From: Demequina silvatica
Lineage (GTDB): Bacteria; Actinomycetota; Actinomycetes; Actinomycetales; Demequinaceae
Direction of reading: 5' to 3'
Length of the DNA: 64,000 nucleotides
NCBI RefSeq assembly: GCF_000971215.1
Contig: NZ_BBMA01000011.1
Location: forward strand, 78,974 to 142,973
The stretch's first letter is position 1; the number at the start of each line of letters is the position of its first letter. The notes under the pieces are model-generated. The model saw nothing but the letters and a program-made list of their open reading frames with translations. It searched no databases and was not told the DNA's origin. Below are positions 1-8,421 of the stretch, one piece after another. A program made the translations under genes and the position numbers.

Positions 1-1464
1 GTGCCCGTGGTCCGCACCTTCACCTCGAACATCCGCGAGCGCGCGCTCGGCGCGGAGGTGTCCGGCGCGCTCAACCCGGGCCAGCAGGTCGTCAAGATCG
101 TCAACGAGGAGCTCATCGCGATCCTCGGCGGTCAGACGCGGTCGCTGCGTCTCGCCAAGACCGGCCCCACCATCATCATGCTGGCGGGCCTCCAGGGTGC
201 GGGAAAGACCACCCTCGCGGGCAAGCTCGCGCACCACCTCAAGCAGCAGGGCCAGACCCCGCTGCTGGTCGCCGCGGACCTCCAGCGCCCCAACGCCGTC
301 ACGCAGCTCACCGTGGTCGGCGAGCGCGCGGGCGTGCCCGTGTTCGCGCCCGAGCCCGGCGTCACCCGCGAGGACGAGGTCCCGCGCGGCGACCCCGTCG
401 AGGTCGCGCGCCGCGGCCTCGCGGAGGCGCAGCAGCGTCAGCACAGCGTGGTGATCGTCGACACCGCCGGCCGTCTGGGCATCGACGCCGAGCTCATGCG
501 CCAGGCCGCGGACATCCGCGAGGCGCTCGAGCCCGACGAGGTGCTCTTCGTCATCGACGCGATGATCGGTCAGGACGCCGTCGCCACCGCGACCGCGTTC
601 CAGGAGGGCGTCGACTTCACCGGCGTGGTCCTCACCAAGCTCGACGGCGACGCGCGCGGCGGTGCCGCGCTGTCCGTCGCCGAGGTCACCGGCCGGCCGA
701 TCATGTTCGCGTCCACGGGCGAGAAGCTCGACGACTTCGAGGTGTTCCACCCCGACCGCATGGCGTCGCGCATCCTCGACATGGGCGACATCCTCACCCT
801 CATCGAGCAGGCCGAGCGCACGTTCGACCAGGCCGAGGCCGAGCGCATGGCGGAGAAGGTCTCGAAGGGCGAGGACTTCACCCTGGCGGACTTCCTCAGC
901 CAGATGCAGCAGCTCAAGAACATGGGCTCGATGAAGAAGATGCTGACCATGCTTCCCGGCATGGGTCAGGTCCGCGACCAGATCGAGAACTTCGACGAGC
1001 GCGAGCTGGTGCGCACCGAGGCCATCATCCAGTCCATGACGCCGCTCGAGCGCGAGAACCCCAAGGTCCTCAACGGCTCGCGCCGCTCCCGCATCGCGGC
1101 CGGCTCGGGCACCTCGGTCGCCCAGATCAACTCGCTCATCAAGCGCTTCGAGCAGGCGCAGCAGATGATGCGCGCGATGTCGCGCGGCGGCGGCATGCCG
1201 CAGATGCCAGGCATGGGCGGCGCGCCCGGCGCGTTCGGCGGGCTGCCCGGCGGCAAGAAGTCCAAGGGCAAGCAGGCGCCGCAGCGCAAGGTCAAGGGCA
1301 AGTCGGGCAACCCCGCGAAGCGCGCGCAGCAGGAGGCCGAGGCCCGCACCCGCGGCACGGCCGCACCCGCCGCGCAGGGCTCGGCGTTCGGGATCGGGCA
1401 GCAGCCGCAGGAGGTCGACAGGGACGCGCTGAGCGCGGACCTGTCGAAGTACCTGGGACGCTGA
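1..1464 (+). CDS. ffh: Signal recognition particle protein Ffh, 5' truncated by window edge
   Basis: SRP GTPase that binds 4.5S RNA and signal peptides on nascent chains and delivers ribosomes to FtsY at the membrane. The visible part begins inside the N domain, so roughly the first 40-45 residues lie upstream of the window; the GTG at base 1 is not the true start. Counting from the first visible codon, the P-loop GLQGAGKT is at 63-70, DTAGRLG near 154-160 and the guanine-specificity motif TKLD at 212-215. The methionine-rich M domain follows from about residue 270. A Gly/Met-rich and then Lys-rich tail ends at LSKYLGR. The stop is 1 nt from the next start, which suggests cotranscription. Confidence 0.97.
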   Translation: MPVVRTFTSNIRERALGAEVSGALNPGQQVVKIVNEELIAILGGQTRSLRLAKTGPTIIMLAGLQGAGKTTLAGKLAHHLKQQGQTPLLVAADLQRPNAVTQLTVVGERAGVPVFAPEPGVTREDEVPRGDPVEVARRGLAEAQQRQHSVVIVDTAGRLGIDAELMRQAADIREALEPDEVLFVIDAMIGQDAVATATAFQEGVDFTGVVLTKLDGDARGGAALSVAEVTGRPIMFASTGEKLDDFEVFHPDRMASRILDMGDILTLIEQAERTFDQAEAERMAEKVSKGEDFTLADFLSQMQQLKNMGSMKKMLTMLPGMGQVRDQIENFDERELVRTEAIIQSMTPLERENPKVLNGSRRSRIAAGSGTSVAQINSLIKRFEQAQQMMRAMSRGGGMPQMPGMGGAPGAFGGLPGGKKSKGKQAPQRKVKGKSGNPAKRAQQEAEARTRGTAAPAAQGSAFGIGQQPQEVDRDALSADLSKYLGR

Positions 1465-1465
1465 C

Positions 1466-2539
1466 ATGGCCCTCCACCTCACGGGCCCCGTGGTCGTCGG
1501 CGATGACGACGTCCGCGCGGAGGCCTGGGTGGTGGACGGGTTCGTCACGTACGAGCGGCCCGAGGCCGCCGTGCGCCACGCGCTCGACGGCTGGGTGCTG
1601 CCGGGGCTGGTCGACGTCCACTGCCACGTGGGCCTCGACAGCGGGGGAGCGGTGGACGCCGACCTCGCGCTCAAGCAGGCCCTGGTCGACCGTGACGCGG
1701 GCACGCTGCTCATCCGCGACGCCGGCTCGCCGTCCGACACCCGCTTCCTCGACGGCGTCACCACCGCGCCGCGGGTGATCCGCGCGGGCCGGTTCATCGC
1801 GCGCCCCAAGCGCTACCTGCGCCACTACGCGCGCGAGATCGAGGTGGTGGACCTCCCGGCCGTGATGGCGCAGGAGGCCCGCAAGGGCGACGGCTGGGTC
1901 AAGCTCATCGCCGACTGGATCGACAGGGACCACGGCGACCTCACCCCCCTGTGGCCGGACGATGCGCTGGCCGAGGGCATCGCGGCGGCCCACGAGGCCG
2001 GGGCGAGGGTGACGGCGCACACCTTCGCGACGGAGACCATCGACGGGCTGCTCGACGCCGGCGTCGACTGCATCGAGCACGGCACCGGCATGACCGCCGA
2101 CCATATGGCGGAGGCCGCGCGCCGCGGCCTTCCCGTGGTGCCCACGATGATGCAGGTCGCGAACTTCGAGGGCTTCGCCGCCCAGGCGGAGGAGCGGTTC
2201 CCGGCGTACGCCGCCCGCATGCGGGCCATGCACGAGCGCCGCTTCGCGCACGTCCGCGCGCTGTACGAGGCGGGCGTCCCGCTGCTGGTGGGCACCGACG
2301 CGGGCGGCACGCTCGGACACGGCGGGCTGCCGGCGGAGGCGGCGCTCATGGTCGCCGCGGGCATCCCCGACGCCGAGGTGGTCGCGATGGCGTCCTGGCG
2401 CGCACGAGCGTTCCTGGGTGCACCCGGCCTCGAGGAGGGCGCGCCTGCGGACCTGGTGATCTACGGCGAGGACCCGCGCGCCGGCATCCGCGCCCTCGCC
2501 TCCCCGCGCCACGTGGTGCTGCGCGGGGCCCTGGTCTGA
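1466..2539 (+). CDS. Amidohydrolase-family metal-dependent hydrolase
   Basis: A 357-residue protein of the amidohydrolase superfamily (imidazolonepropionase/prolidase-like TIM barrel). The metal-binding HxH motif is in VHCHVG (H52, H54). Further expected ligands are the His of HTFATE near 186, the His of IEHGTGM near 204 and the Asp of GTDAGG near 277. The C-terminus returns to the small beta domain typical of the family (PADLVIYGEDP). The substrate cannot be read from the sequence; cyclic amides, dipeptides or deaminated bases are all possible. It starts 1 nt after ffh, so it is probably expressed from the ffh transcript. Many actinobacteria carry a similar gene here, which fits a conserved but uncharacterised role. 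Confidence 0.85.
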   Translation: MALHLTGPVVVGDDDVRAEAWVVDGFVTYERPEAAVRHALDGWVLPGLVDVHCHVGLDSGGAVDADLALKQALVDRDAGTLLIRDAGSPSDTRFLDGVTTAPRVIRAGRFIARPKRYLRHYAREIEVVDLPAVMAQEARKGDGWVKLIADWIDRDHGDLTPLWPDDALAEGIAAAHEAGARVTAHTFATETIDGLLDAGVDCIEHGTGMTADHMAEAARRGLPVVPTMMQVANFEGFAAQAEERFPAYAARMRAMHERRFAHVRALYEAGVPLLVGTDAGGTLGHGGLPAEAALMVAAGIPDAEVVAMASWRARAFLGAPGLEEGAPADLVIYGEDPRAGIRALASPRHVVLRGALV

Positions 2540-2588
2540 CGCATCGTTCCCAGCGAACTCCCAGCCCCGGCGAGGCCCGCTCCCAGGG

Positions 2589-3140
2589 GTGATGGGTGTG
2601 ATGGGAGGCATGAAGCGCTCCTCCGGCATCATCGTCACCGGCCTCTCCGCCACGCTGCTGTCCACGGGCGCCGTCCTAGGCACCGGATTCCTCTCCCCTG
2701 AGGAGGGCGCCGCCAGCGCCGAGGCGACCACTGCCGACACCTCCGCGACGGGCGCCGCCACCGGCACCACCACCGACACGACCACGGACTCCACGACCGA
2801 CACCGCCACCACCGACGCCACCACCGACGCCACCACCGACGCCACGACCGACGCCTCCGGCGCCACGACGTACGACGGCGAGGCCGTCTCGAGCCGCTAC
2901 GGGACGTTCCAGGCGGAGATCACCGTCGAGGACGGGCAGGTCACCGCGATCGACTGGCTCCAGTCCGGCGAGGCCGACCAGCACTCGCAGCAGATCAACG
3001 ACTACGCGATCCCCGTGCTCGAGCAGGCGATCCTCGAGGCCCAGAGCGTCGACGTCGGCTACGTCTCCGGCGCGAGCTACACCTCGGACGCCGTCGAGGA
3101 GGCCGTCGCCAGCGCGATGCAGGCGGCGGGTCTCGCATGA
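2589..3140 (+). CDS. Exported FMN-binding-domain protein (first of three)
   Basis: About 180 residues. A hydrophobic N-terminal segment (after MKRSSG) is a signal peptide or anchor. A Thr/Asp/Ala-rich linker encoded by 12-bp tandem repeats follows, then a C-terminal FMN_bind domain of about 90 residues. The domain ends in VSGASYTS, matching the S-G-A-T/S pattern where ApbE attaches FMN through a phosphoester; here the acceptor would be Ser rather than the more usual Thr. It overlaps the next gene (ATGA), a ferric-reductase-like flavocytochrome, so it is probably its extracytoplasmic electron partner. The start is uncertain: GTG 2589, ATG 2592, GTG 2598, ATG 2601 and ATG 2610 are all in frame. 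An AGGGG box at 2585-2589 fits 2598 or 2601 best. Confidence 0.85.
   Translation: MMGVMGGMKRSSGIIVTGLSATLLSTGAVLGTGFLSPEEGAASAEATTADTSATGAATGTTTDTTTDSTTDTATTDATTDATTDATTDASGATTYDGEAVSSRYGTFQAEITVEDGQVTAIDWLQSGEADQHSQQINDYAIPVLEQAILEAQSVDVGYVSGASYTSDAVEEAVASAMQAAGLA
2805..2852 (+). repeat. Four 12-bp tandem repeats in FMN-binding protein linker
   Basis: Unit GCCACCACCGAC repeated at 2805, 2817, 2829 and 2841 (the last copy has one mismatch), encoding repeated ATTD. In-frame copy-number change would alter only the length of the flexible linker. Confidence 0.85.
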
Positions 3141-4540
3141 CCGCCGTCCAGCACCGCACCGCCGTGGTCCCGAGCCACGCGGCTCCCGCGGCCGCCGAGC
3201 GCCGCGCACGCGCCGCGCGCCGCAGCCGCCGCCGCGACACGATCGAGGCGGCCGCGTGGCTCGCGGGCGTGGGCGGCCTCGCGTTCATGCTCGCCTCGGG
3301 CACCGTCGACGTCACCACGGTCGGCGGCCTGCTCACCACGCTCGGGCGCATCGCGGGGATCGCCGCGTCGACCATGATCATGGCGCAGCTCATCCTGATC
3401 GCGCGGATCCCGCTGGTCGAGCGCGCCCTCGGCCACGACCGCGGCGCCCGCCTTCACGGGCAGCTGGGACGCCTCGGCTTCGTGGTGATCATCGCGCACA
3501 TCGTGCTCCTGATCGGCGGCTACGCCCTGCCGACGCAGACGGGGCTGCTCGCGCAGGCGTGGGCCTTCGCGGTCGGCTACGGCGGTCCCATGTTCATGGC
3601 GAGCGTCGGGTTCGTGGTGCTGTGCGCCGTGGTGGTGACGTCCTACGCGATCGTGCGCCGGCGCTGGCGGTACGAGACCTGGCACGCCGTCCACGTCTTC
3701 AGCTACCTCGCGGTCGGGCTGTCCATCCCGCACCAGCTCACCGACGGCCAGACCTTCGCGACCATGGGACCCGCCTGGTGGTACTGGGTGATCCTGTGGA
3801 CCGTCGCCGTGGGCGGGCTGCTCGCGTACCGCGTGGTGCGGCCGCTCGTGCGCTTCCGGCGCCACCGCATCCGTGTGACCGCCGTGGGCACGCTGCCGGA
3901 CGGCTCGACCGTCATCGCGCTGCACGGCCGCCGCCTCACCCGCCTGGGCGCGAGGGGCGGGCAGTTCCTGCTCTTCCGCTTCCTCCAGCGCGACATGTGG
4001 GGCCAGGCGCACCCGTACTCGCTCTCGCGCACCGTCCGCGACGGATGGATGCGCATCACGGTGAAGCCGCTCGGCGACGGATCCGCAGCCCTGCGCACCC
4101 TGCGCCCGGGCACGCGCGTCATGGTCGAGGGCCCCTTGGGGGTCTTCACCGACGCGTCACGCTCGGGGGACCACCTGGTCCTCGCCGGCGCGGGCGTCGG
4201 CATCACGCCCATCCTCGCGCTGCTCGAGGACGCGGCATTCCGGCCCGGCGGCTGCACCGTCGTCGTGCGCGCCAGCACCGAGGCCGAGATCCCGCACCTC
4301 GAGGAGTTCCGCGAGCTCGCCGCCGCGCGCGGCGCGACCCTGCATGTCCTCACCGGGCACCGCGGGGACGGCTGGGCCCCCGCATCGTCCCCCGTCACGC
4401 TCGCGCGGCTGGTGCCCGCGATCGCCGGCGCGGACGTGTTCGCGTGCGGCCCCGTCCCGTGGGTGCGGGCGGTGATGGACGATGCGGCGGTCGCCGGGGT
4501 GCCCGCGCGCCGCCGGCACGCGGAGGAGTTCGCCTGGTAG
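3137..4540 (+). CDS. Ferric-reductase-like membrane flavocytochrome with FNR domain (copy 1)
   Basis: 467 residues. The N-terminal half has about six membrane helices of the ferric-reductase/YedZ-like type; candidate b-heme histidines lie in LHGQLGRLGFVVIIAHIV and TWHAVHVFSYL. The C-terminal half is a cytoplasmic ferredoxin-NADP-reductase module with the FAD motif AHPYSLSRT, GPLGVFT, the nucleotide-binding GAGVGITPI and a terminal ACGPVPWV. It would carry electrons from NAD(P)H through FAD and heme to the outer face. It overlaps the upstream FMN-binding protein by ATGA. A homologous copy lies 89 nt downstream. The final acceptor (FMN-bound partner, iron, oxygen or a quinone) cannot be read from sequence. 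Confidence 0.88.
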   Translation: MTAVQHRTAVVPSHAAPAAAERRARAARRSRRRDTIEAAAWLAGVGGLAFMLASGTVDVTTVGGLLTTLGRIAGIAASTMIMAQLILIARIPLVERALGHDRGARLHGQLGRLGFVVIIAHIVLLIGGYALPTQTGLLAQAWAFAVGYGGPMFMASVGFVVLCAVVVTSYAIVRRRWRYETWHAVHVFSYLAVGLSIPHQLTDGQTFATMGPAWWYWVILWTVAVGGLLAYRVVRPLVRFRRHRIRVTAVGTLPDGSTVIALHGRRLTRLGARGGQFLLFRFLQRDMWGQAHPYSLSRTVRDGWMRITVKPLGDGSAALRTLRPGTRVMVEGPLGVFTDASRSGDHLVLAGAGVGITPILALLEDAAFRPGGCTVVVRASTEAEIPHLEEFRELAAARGATLHVLTGHRGDGWAPASSPVTLARLVPAIAGADVFACGPVPWVRAVMDDAAVAGVPARRRHAEEFAW

Positions 4541-4629
4541 CACCCCGTACGATGCGGGTACGCGCCGGAACACCCCACGGCCCGCGCGCGTTGCCCCGTC
4601 AGGTCCGTCCCCGAACCCCCGGAGGTCCC

Positions 4630-5973
4630 GTGAGCACGCTCGAGGCGTACGCGCGGCGATCCGCGCGCCGGGAGTGGTGGCGGGACGGGCTCGAGGCGTC
4701 GATCTACCTGGTCGCGGCCGTGGGCGTGGCGCTGTTCGTCGCGTCGGGCGGGCTGCTGGTGACCGCGCCCATCGACCACCTGTACGGGCTGGGCCGCGTC
4801 GCCGGGATCGTCGCCGCGGTGCTGGTGCTCGCTCAGATCACGCTGATCTCCCGCGCGCCGTACGTCGAGCGCGCGATCGGGCACGACCGCGCCGCCGCCA
4901 CCCACACCCGGCTGGGCAAGGTCGCCTTCATCCTCATGCTGGTCCACGTGGGCCTCATCCTGGTGATGAACGCCCGCTACGACGGCCGGTCCATCCTCAG
5001 CGAGGCGGTGGCGCTGTGGGACCTCGGCTGGTTCATGGTCGCCGCGCAGGTGGGGCTGGGCCTGTTCACCATCGTGGTCGCGACGTCCCTGGTCGCGATC
5101 CGGTCGCGGTGGCGCTACGAACGCTGGCACGCCGTCCACCTGCTCGTGTACCTCGCGATCGCCGCGGTGGTGCCGCACCAGTTCCTCGAGGGCTCCACGT
5201 TCCGCGACGGGGGAGCGGCCTGGTGGTTCTGGCTGGTCCTGTACGTGCTGGCCGTCGGCTCCTTCCTGGCCTACCGCATCGTCCGCCCGCTGGTGCTGCT
5301 CGCGCGTCACGACCTCCGCGTCGCCGCCGTCGAGCCCGAGCCGGACGGCTCCGTGTCCGTGGTGATGAGCGGCCGCGACCTCGACCGCCTGGGCGCGCGC
5401 CCCGGGCAGTTCCTGCTGTGGCGCTTCCTCGACCGCGAGCGGTGGACGCAGGCGCACCCGTGGTCGCTGTCGCGCGCGCCGCGGTCCGACTCGCTGCGCA
5501 TCACCGTCAAGCCCTCGGGCGACGCGTCCGCGCGGCTCGCCCACCTGCGGGTGGGCACCCGCGTGCTGGCCGAGGGGCCGCTCGGGATCTTCACCGACGC
5601 GACCCGCACGGCGCCCGGCGCGGTGCTGGTCGCCTCCGGGATCGGCGTCACGCCCATCCGCGCGCTGCTCGACGAGGCGCAGGCGCCGTGCACCGTGGTG
5701 CTGCGGGTCCGGTCCCGCGAGGAGGCGCCCCTCATCGACGAGGTCGAGGAGCTGGCCGTGCAGCGCGGCGCCGACGTGATCGTGGTCGCCGGCCCGCGCG
5801 GCTCCGGCTGGGGCACCGCCGCGGGCGAGAGCCTCGGCGCGCTGGTGCCCGACGTCGCGACGCGCGACATCTACGTGTGCGGCCCCGTCCCGTGGGCCGA
5901 TGCGGTGGTCCTGGACGCCCGCGCCGCGGGCGTGCCGGCGGCCGCCATCCATCGCGAACGATTCGGCTGGTAG
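4630..5973 (+). CDS. Ferric-reductase-like membrane flavocytochrome with FNR domain (copy 2)
   Basis: 447 residues, clearly paralogous to the gene just upstream with the same layout. Membrane helices contain histidines in THTRLGKVAFILMLVHVGL and RWHAVHLLVYLAIAAVVPHQ. They are followed by an FNR module with AHPWSLSRA, EGPLGIFTDA, GIGVTPIRALL and CGPVPWADAVV. The GTG start at 4630 has a GGAGG box at 4621-4625, and the N-terminus MSTLEAYARR aligns with the start of copy 1. The frame stays open far upstream, but that part reads as compositional noise across copy 1. The next gene starts 12 nt downstream, so this is one operon with the FMN-binding proteins and apbE. Confidence 0.88.
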   Translation: MSTLEAYARRSARREWWRDGLEASIYLVAAVGVALFVASGGLLVTAPIDHLYGLGRVAGIVAAVLVLAQITLISRAPYVERAIGHDRAAATHTRLGKVAFILMLVHVGLILVMNARYDGRSILSEAVALWDLGWFMVAAQVGLGLFTIVVATSLVAIRSRWRYERWHAVHLLVYLAIAAVVPHQFLEGSTFRDGGAAWWFWLVLYVLAVGSFLAYRIVRPLVLLARHDLRVAAVEPEPDGSVSVVMSGRDLDRLGARPGQFLLWRFLDRERWTQAHPWSLSRAPRSDSLRITVKPSGDASARLAHLRVGTRVLAEGPLGIFTDATRTAPGAVLVASGIGVTPIRALLDEAQAPCTVVLRVRSREEAPLIDEVEELAVQRGADVIVVAGPRGSGWGTAAGESLGALVPDVATRDIYVCGPVPWADAVVLDARAAGVPAAAIHRERFGW

Positions 5974-5984
5974 AGGGAGAGCGG

Positions 5985-6401
5985 ATGAGGACCATGACCA
6001 GGACGGCCGGGGCGCTCGCGTTCGCCGGCGCCGCCGCGACCGCGCTGAGCGCGTGCGGCGGAGCGGAGGCGGCCGAGCCCGAGGCGGCGGCCACCACCGT
6101 GGACCCCGTGTACGCGGACGGCGTCTACGACGGCCCGCGGGTCACCAACATCCGCGGCGGCTACCAGGCGCAGGTCACCATCGAGGACGGCACCATCACG
6201 GACGTCCAGGCCATCGAGGCGGGCACGCAGGATGCGGAGTCCGTGTCGATCAACGCCCGCGCGATCCCCGAGCTGCGGGACAAGGTCATCGAGGCGCAGA
6301 GCGCGGACGTCGAGGCCGTCTCCGGTTCCTCGTACACGTCTCCGGCGTTCACCGAGTCCATCCAGGGCGCGCTCGACGACGCGGCCGCGGCGGCGGAGTA
6401 G
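5985..6401 (+). CDS. FMN-binding-domain lipoprotein (second of three)
   Basis: 138 residues. The N-terminus is a lipoprotein signal with lipobox LSAC, so it should be anchored to the outer face of the membrane by the Cys near position 23. After a short Ala/Glu linker comes an FMN_bind domain (YDGPRVTNIRGGYQAQVTI onward) ending VSGSSYTSPAF. The Ser in SGSS would be the flavinylation site. It is closely similar to the domain of the third FMN-binding protein (NARAIPELRDKV is shared). GAGGGAGA lies 6 nt before the ATG. It sits 11 nt after flavocytochrome copy 2 and 3 nt before the next gene. Confidence 0.85.
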   Translation: MRTMTRTAGALAFAGAAATALSACGGAEAAEPEAAATTVDPVYADGVYDGPRVTNIRGGYQAQVTIEDGTITDVQAIEAGTQDAESVSINARAIPELRDKVIEAQSADVEAVSGSSYTSPAFTESIQGALDDAAAAAE

Positions 6402-6404
6402 GCC

Positions 6405-7031
6405 ATGCGCACCTCCCGGGCCGTGGTGGTCGCCGGCGGCTGCGCCGCGATCCTCGGCGCGGGCTGGTCCGTCGCGCCCAAGGAGCTGCCCACGCTCGAC
6501 CTGGTCGCCCCCTCGAGCCCCGAGCCGAGCGTCACCGCGAGCGGGAGCGCGGCTCCGTCCGCCACCGCGGAGCCGGAGCCCACCCCGTCGATCACGTGCG
6601 AGCCCGACGACAGCGGCGACGACGAGGACGACGACAAGGACCTCTCCGAGGACGACGACTGCGCGATCTCCACCCCCGAGCCTGCGGCATCCGAGACCGC
6701 GGCGGACCCGGCCCCGAGCGCCACGGCGACCGCCGCGCCCGACCCGGCGCCCGCATCGTCCACCCACGACGGCCCCGTCGTGACGAACGCCCGCGGCGAC
6801 TACCAGGCCCGCATCACCGTGGTCGACGGCGAGGTCACGGACGTCCAGGCGATCGTCGCCGGGACGCAGGACGCGGAGTCCATCACCATCAACGCGCGTG
6901 CGATCCCCGAGCTGCGCGACAAGGTCCTCGCCGCGCAGACGTGGGACGTCGAGGCCGTGAGCGGCGCGTCCTTCACGTCGCCCGCGTTCACCGAGTCGCT
7001 GCGCGGCGCGTTCGAGGACGCCGGCCTGTGA
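6405..7031 (+). CDS. Exported FMN-binding-domain protein with acidic Cys-flanked linker (third of three)
   Basis: 208 residues: an N-terminal hydrophobic export signal, then a Pro/Ala/Ser/Glu-rich spacer. In the spacer lies a very acidic stretch of Asp and Glu bounded by two cysteines (TCEPDD ... DDDCAIS, about residues 65-87). The C-terminal FMN_bind domain (about 125-208) ends VSGASFTSPAF, again with Ser at the expected FMN attachment position. The acidic segment could bind metal or be a disulfide-closed loop; this is inference. The stop overlaps the apbE start (GTGA), so the flavin carrier and the enzyme that loads it are translationally coupled. Confidence 0.83.
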   Translation: MRTSRAVVVAGGCAAILGAGWSVAPKELPTLDLVAPSSPEPSVTASGSAAPSATAEPEPTPSITCEPDDSGDDEDDDKDLSEDDDCAISTPEPAASETAADPAPSATATAAPDPAPASSTHDGPVVTNARGDYQARITVVDGEVTDVQAIVAGTQDAESITINARAIPELRDKVLAAQTWDVEAVSGASFTSPAFTESLRGAFEDAGL

Positions 7032-7804
7032 CGGAGCCGTTCCGCACCACGGTGCACGCCATGGCGATGCCCTTCACGGTCGAGCTCGACGCGCCCGACC
7101 CGCTCGAGACGGACGGCGCGGTCGCGGCGTTCCACTCCGAGCTGGTGTGGGCGGACGAGGTGTTCTCGCTGTGGCGCGACGACTCCTACCTCAGCGGCTA
7201 CCTGCGCGGCGACCTCACGCTCGACGAGTCGCCGCGCGAGCTGCGCGAGGTGCTCGAGGCGTGCGAGTGGTACCGCGAGGCGACGCTCGGCGGCTTCGAC
7301 GCGCGCCGCAAGGACGGCGTGCTCGACCCCACCGGCCTGGTCAAGGGCTGGGCGGTGGCGCGCGCGAGCCGCCACCTGCGCGCTGCCCGGGCCTCGGATT
7401 GGATGGTCGGCGCGTCGGGCGACGTGCTCGTGGGCGGCGGGCGCGCGCGTCGCGTCGGCATCGCGGACCCGCGCGTGACGGGCGACCCGACGGGCACGCC
7501 CGTGATCGACGTGGTGGAGCTCGGCGGCGCGTTCACGGCCCTCGCGACCTCCGGCGGGGCGCAGGTGGTGGACCACATCTGGGACCCGCTCACCGGCGAG
7601 GTGGCGCGCCACTACATGCAGGTGTCCGTGGCGGGCCGCGACCTCACCGAGTGCGACGCGTGGGCCACCGCGATCTGCGGCGGAGGGCCGCGCGTGGTGG
7701 CCGGCGCGCTCGAGCGCGGGCTCGAGGTGCTGCTGGTCTCCGGCGGCCGCTTCGACGGCGCGTACGATGCCCAGACGTCACCCGGGTGGCCCAGCGTGAG
7801 GTGA
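7028..7804 (+). CDS. apbE: FAD:protein FMN transferase, ApbE family
   Basis: 258 residues, shorter than the usual 300-350 of ApbE. Family motifs are present in order: FSLWRDDSYLSG (substrate loop), DPTGLVKGWAVARA (the D-x-x-G-x-x-KG-x-A-x-D-like flavin motif), GASGDVLVGG and ATSGGAQVVDHIWDPLTG (Mg/FAD site). ApbE enzymes move FMN from FAD onto Ser or Thr of FMN_bind proteins, three of which lie directly upstream. No signal peptide is evident, so either it acts in the cytoplasm before export or the start is further upstream. The GTG start overlaps the previous stop. Confidence 0.9.
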   Translation: MTEPFRTTVHAMAMPFTVELDAPDPLETDGAVAAFHSELVWADEVFSLWRDDSYLSGYLRGDLTLDESPRELREVLEACEWYREATLGGFDARRKDGVLDPTGLVKGWAVARASRHLRAARASDWMVGASGDVLVGGGRARRVGIADPRVTGDPTGTPVIDVVELGGAFTALATSGGAQVVDHIWDPLTGEVARHYMQVSVAGRDLTECDAWATAICGGGPRVVAGALERGLEVLLVSGGRFDGAYDAQTSPGWPSVR

Positions 7805-7818
7805 CGCGGGGCGCCTGG

Positions 7819-7848
7819 TTGGTCGCGCATCGTCCCGTCTGGCACAAT
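7819..7848 (+). promoter_or_regulatory. Candidate sigma-70-type promoter for rpsP
   Basis: TTGGTC at 7819-7824 and CACAAT at 7843-7848, separated by 18 bp, about 120 nt upstream of rpsP. A copy of the dispersed 10-mer (7826-7835) lies entirely within the spacer. Confidence 0.5.
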
Positions 7849-7966
7849 GGGTCGCTGGCGCGTCCGGCCCTCTACCCGGGCACGCCGATTCGTCTTGCCA
7901 GGTTGCCCCGCCGTGATTCCCCGGCGGACGCGATCCGGCTCACACCGAATTCAGAAGGAGACAGCC

Positions 7967-8419
7967 ATGGCTGTGAAGATCCGCCTCAAGCGCTTCGGCA
8001 AGAAGCGCGCCCCGTTCTACCGCGTCGTCGTCATGGACTCGCGCACCAAGCGCGACGGCCGTGCGATCGAGGAGATCGGCAAGTACCACCCCACCGAGGA
8101 GCCCTCGGTCATCGAGATCGACTCGGACCGCGCGCAGTACTGGCTGTCCGTGGGCGCGCAGCCCTCGGAGCAGGTCACCGCGCTGCTCAAGCTGACCGGC
8201 GACTGGGCCACCTTCAAGGGTGAGAAGGGCGTGAGCACCGTCAAGGGTGCCTCCGCCAAGGCCGACGCCGCCGACGCCATCAAGGCGCACGCGGACGCCG
8301 CCGAGAAGGCGAAGGCCGACGCCGCCGCCAAGAAGGAGGCCGCGAAGGCTGAGGAGGCCCCGGCCGCCGACGCCGAGGTCGCCGACGAGGCCGTCGAGGC
8401 CCCCGCCGAGGAGAACTGA
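7967..8419 (+). CDS. rpsP: 30S ribosomal protein S16
   Basis: Small-subunit protein bS16, needed for assembly of the 5' domain of 16S rRNA. The N-terminal 85 residues are canonical ([41 protein letters not shown]). The 150-residue length reflects an Ala/Lys/Glu-rich C-terminal extension, common in actinobacteria. AAGGAG at 7955-7960 sits 6 nt before the ATG. It opens the run rpsP-khpA-(insert)-rimM-trmD-rplS. Confidence 0.97.
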   Translation: MAVKIRLKRFGKKRAPFYRVVVMDSRTKRDGRAIEEIGKYHPTEEPSVIEIDSDRAQYWLSVGAQPSEQVTALLKLTGDWATFKGEKGVSTVKGASAKADAADAIKAHADAAEKAKADAAAKKEAAKAEEAPAADAEVADEAVEAPAEEN

Positions 8420-8421
8420 CG

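Noticed and set aside
3256..5973. Apparent fusion giving a 905-residue protein ending in flavocytochrome copy 2
   Set aside because: The upstream half is out of frame with copy 1 and low in complexity. A GTG with GGAGG at 4630 gives a full-length protein matching copy 1.
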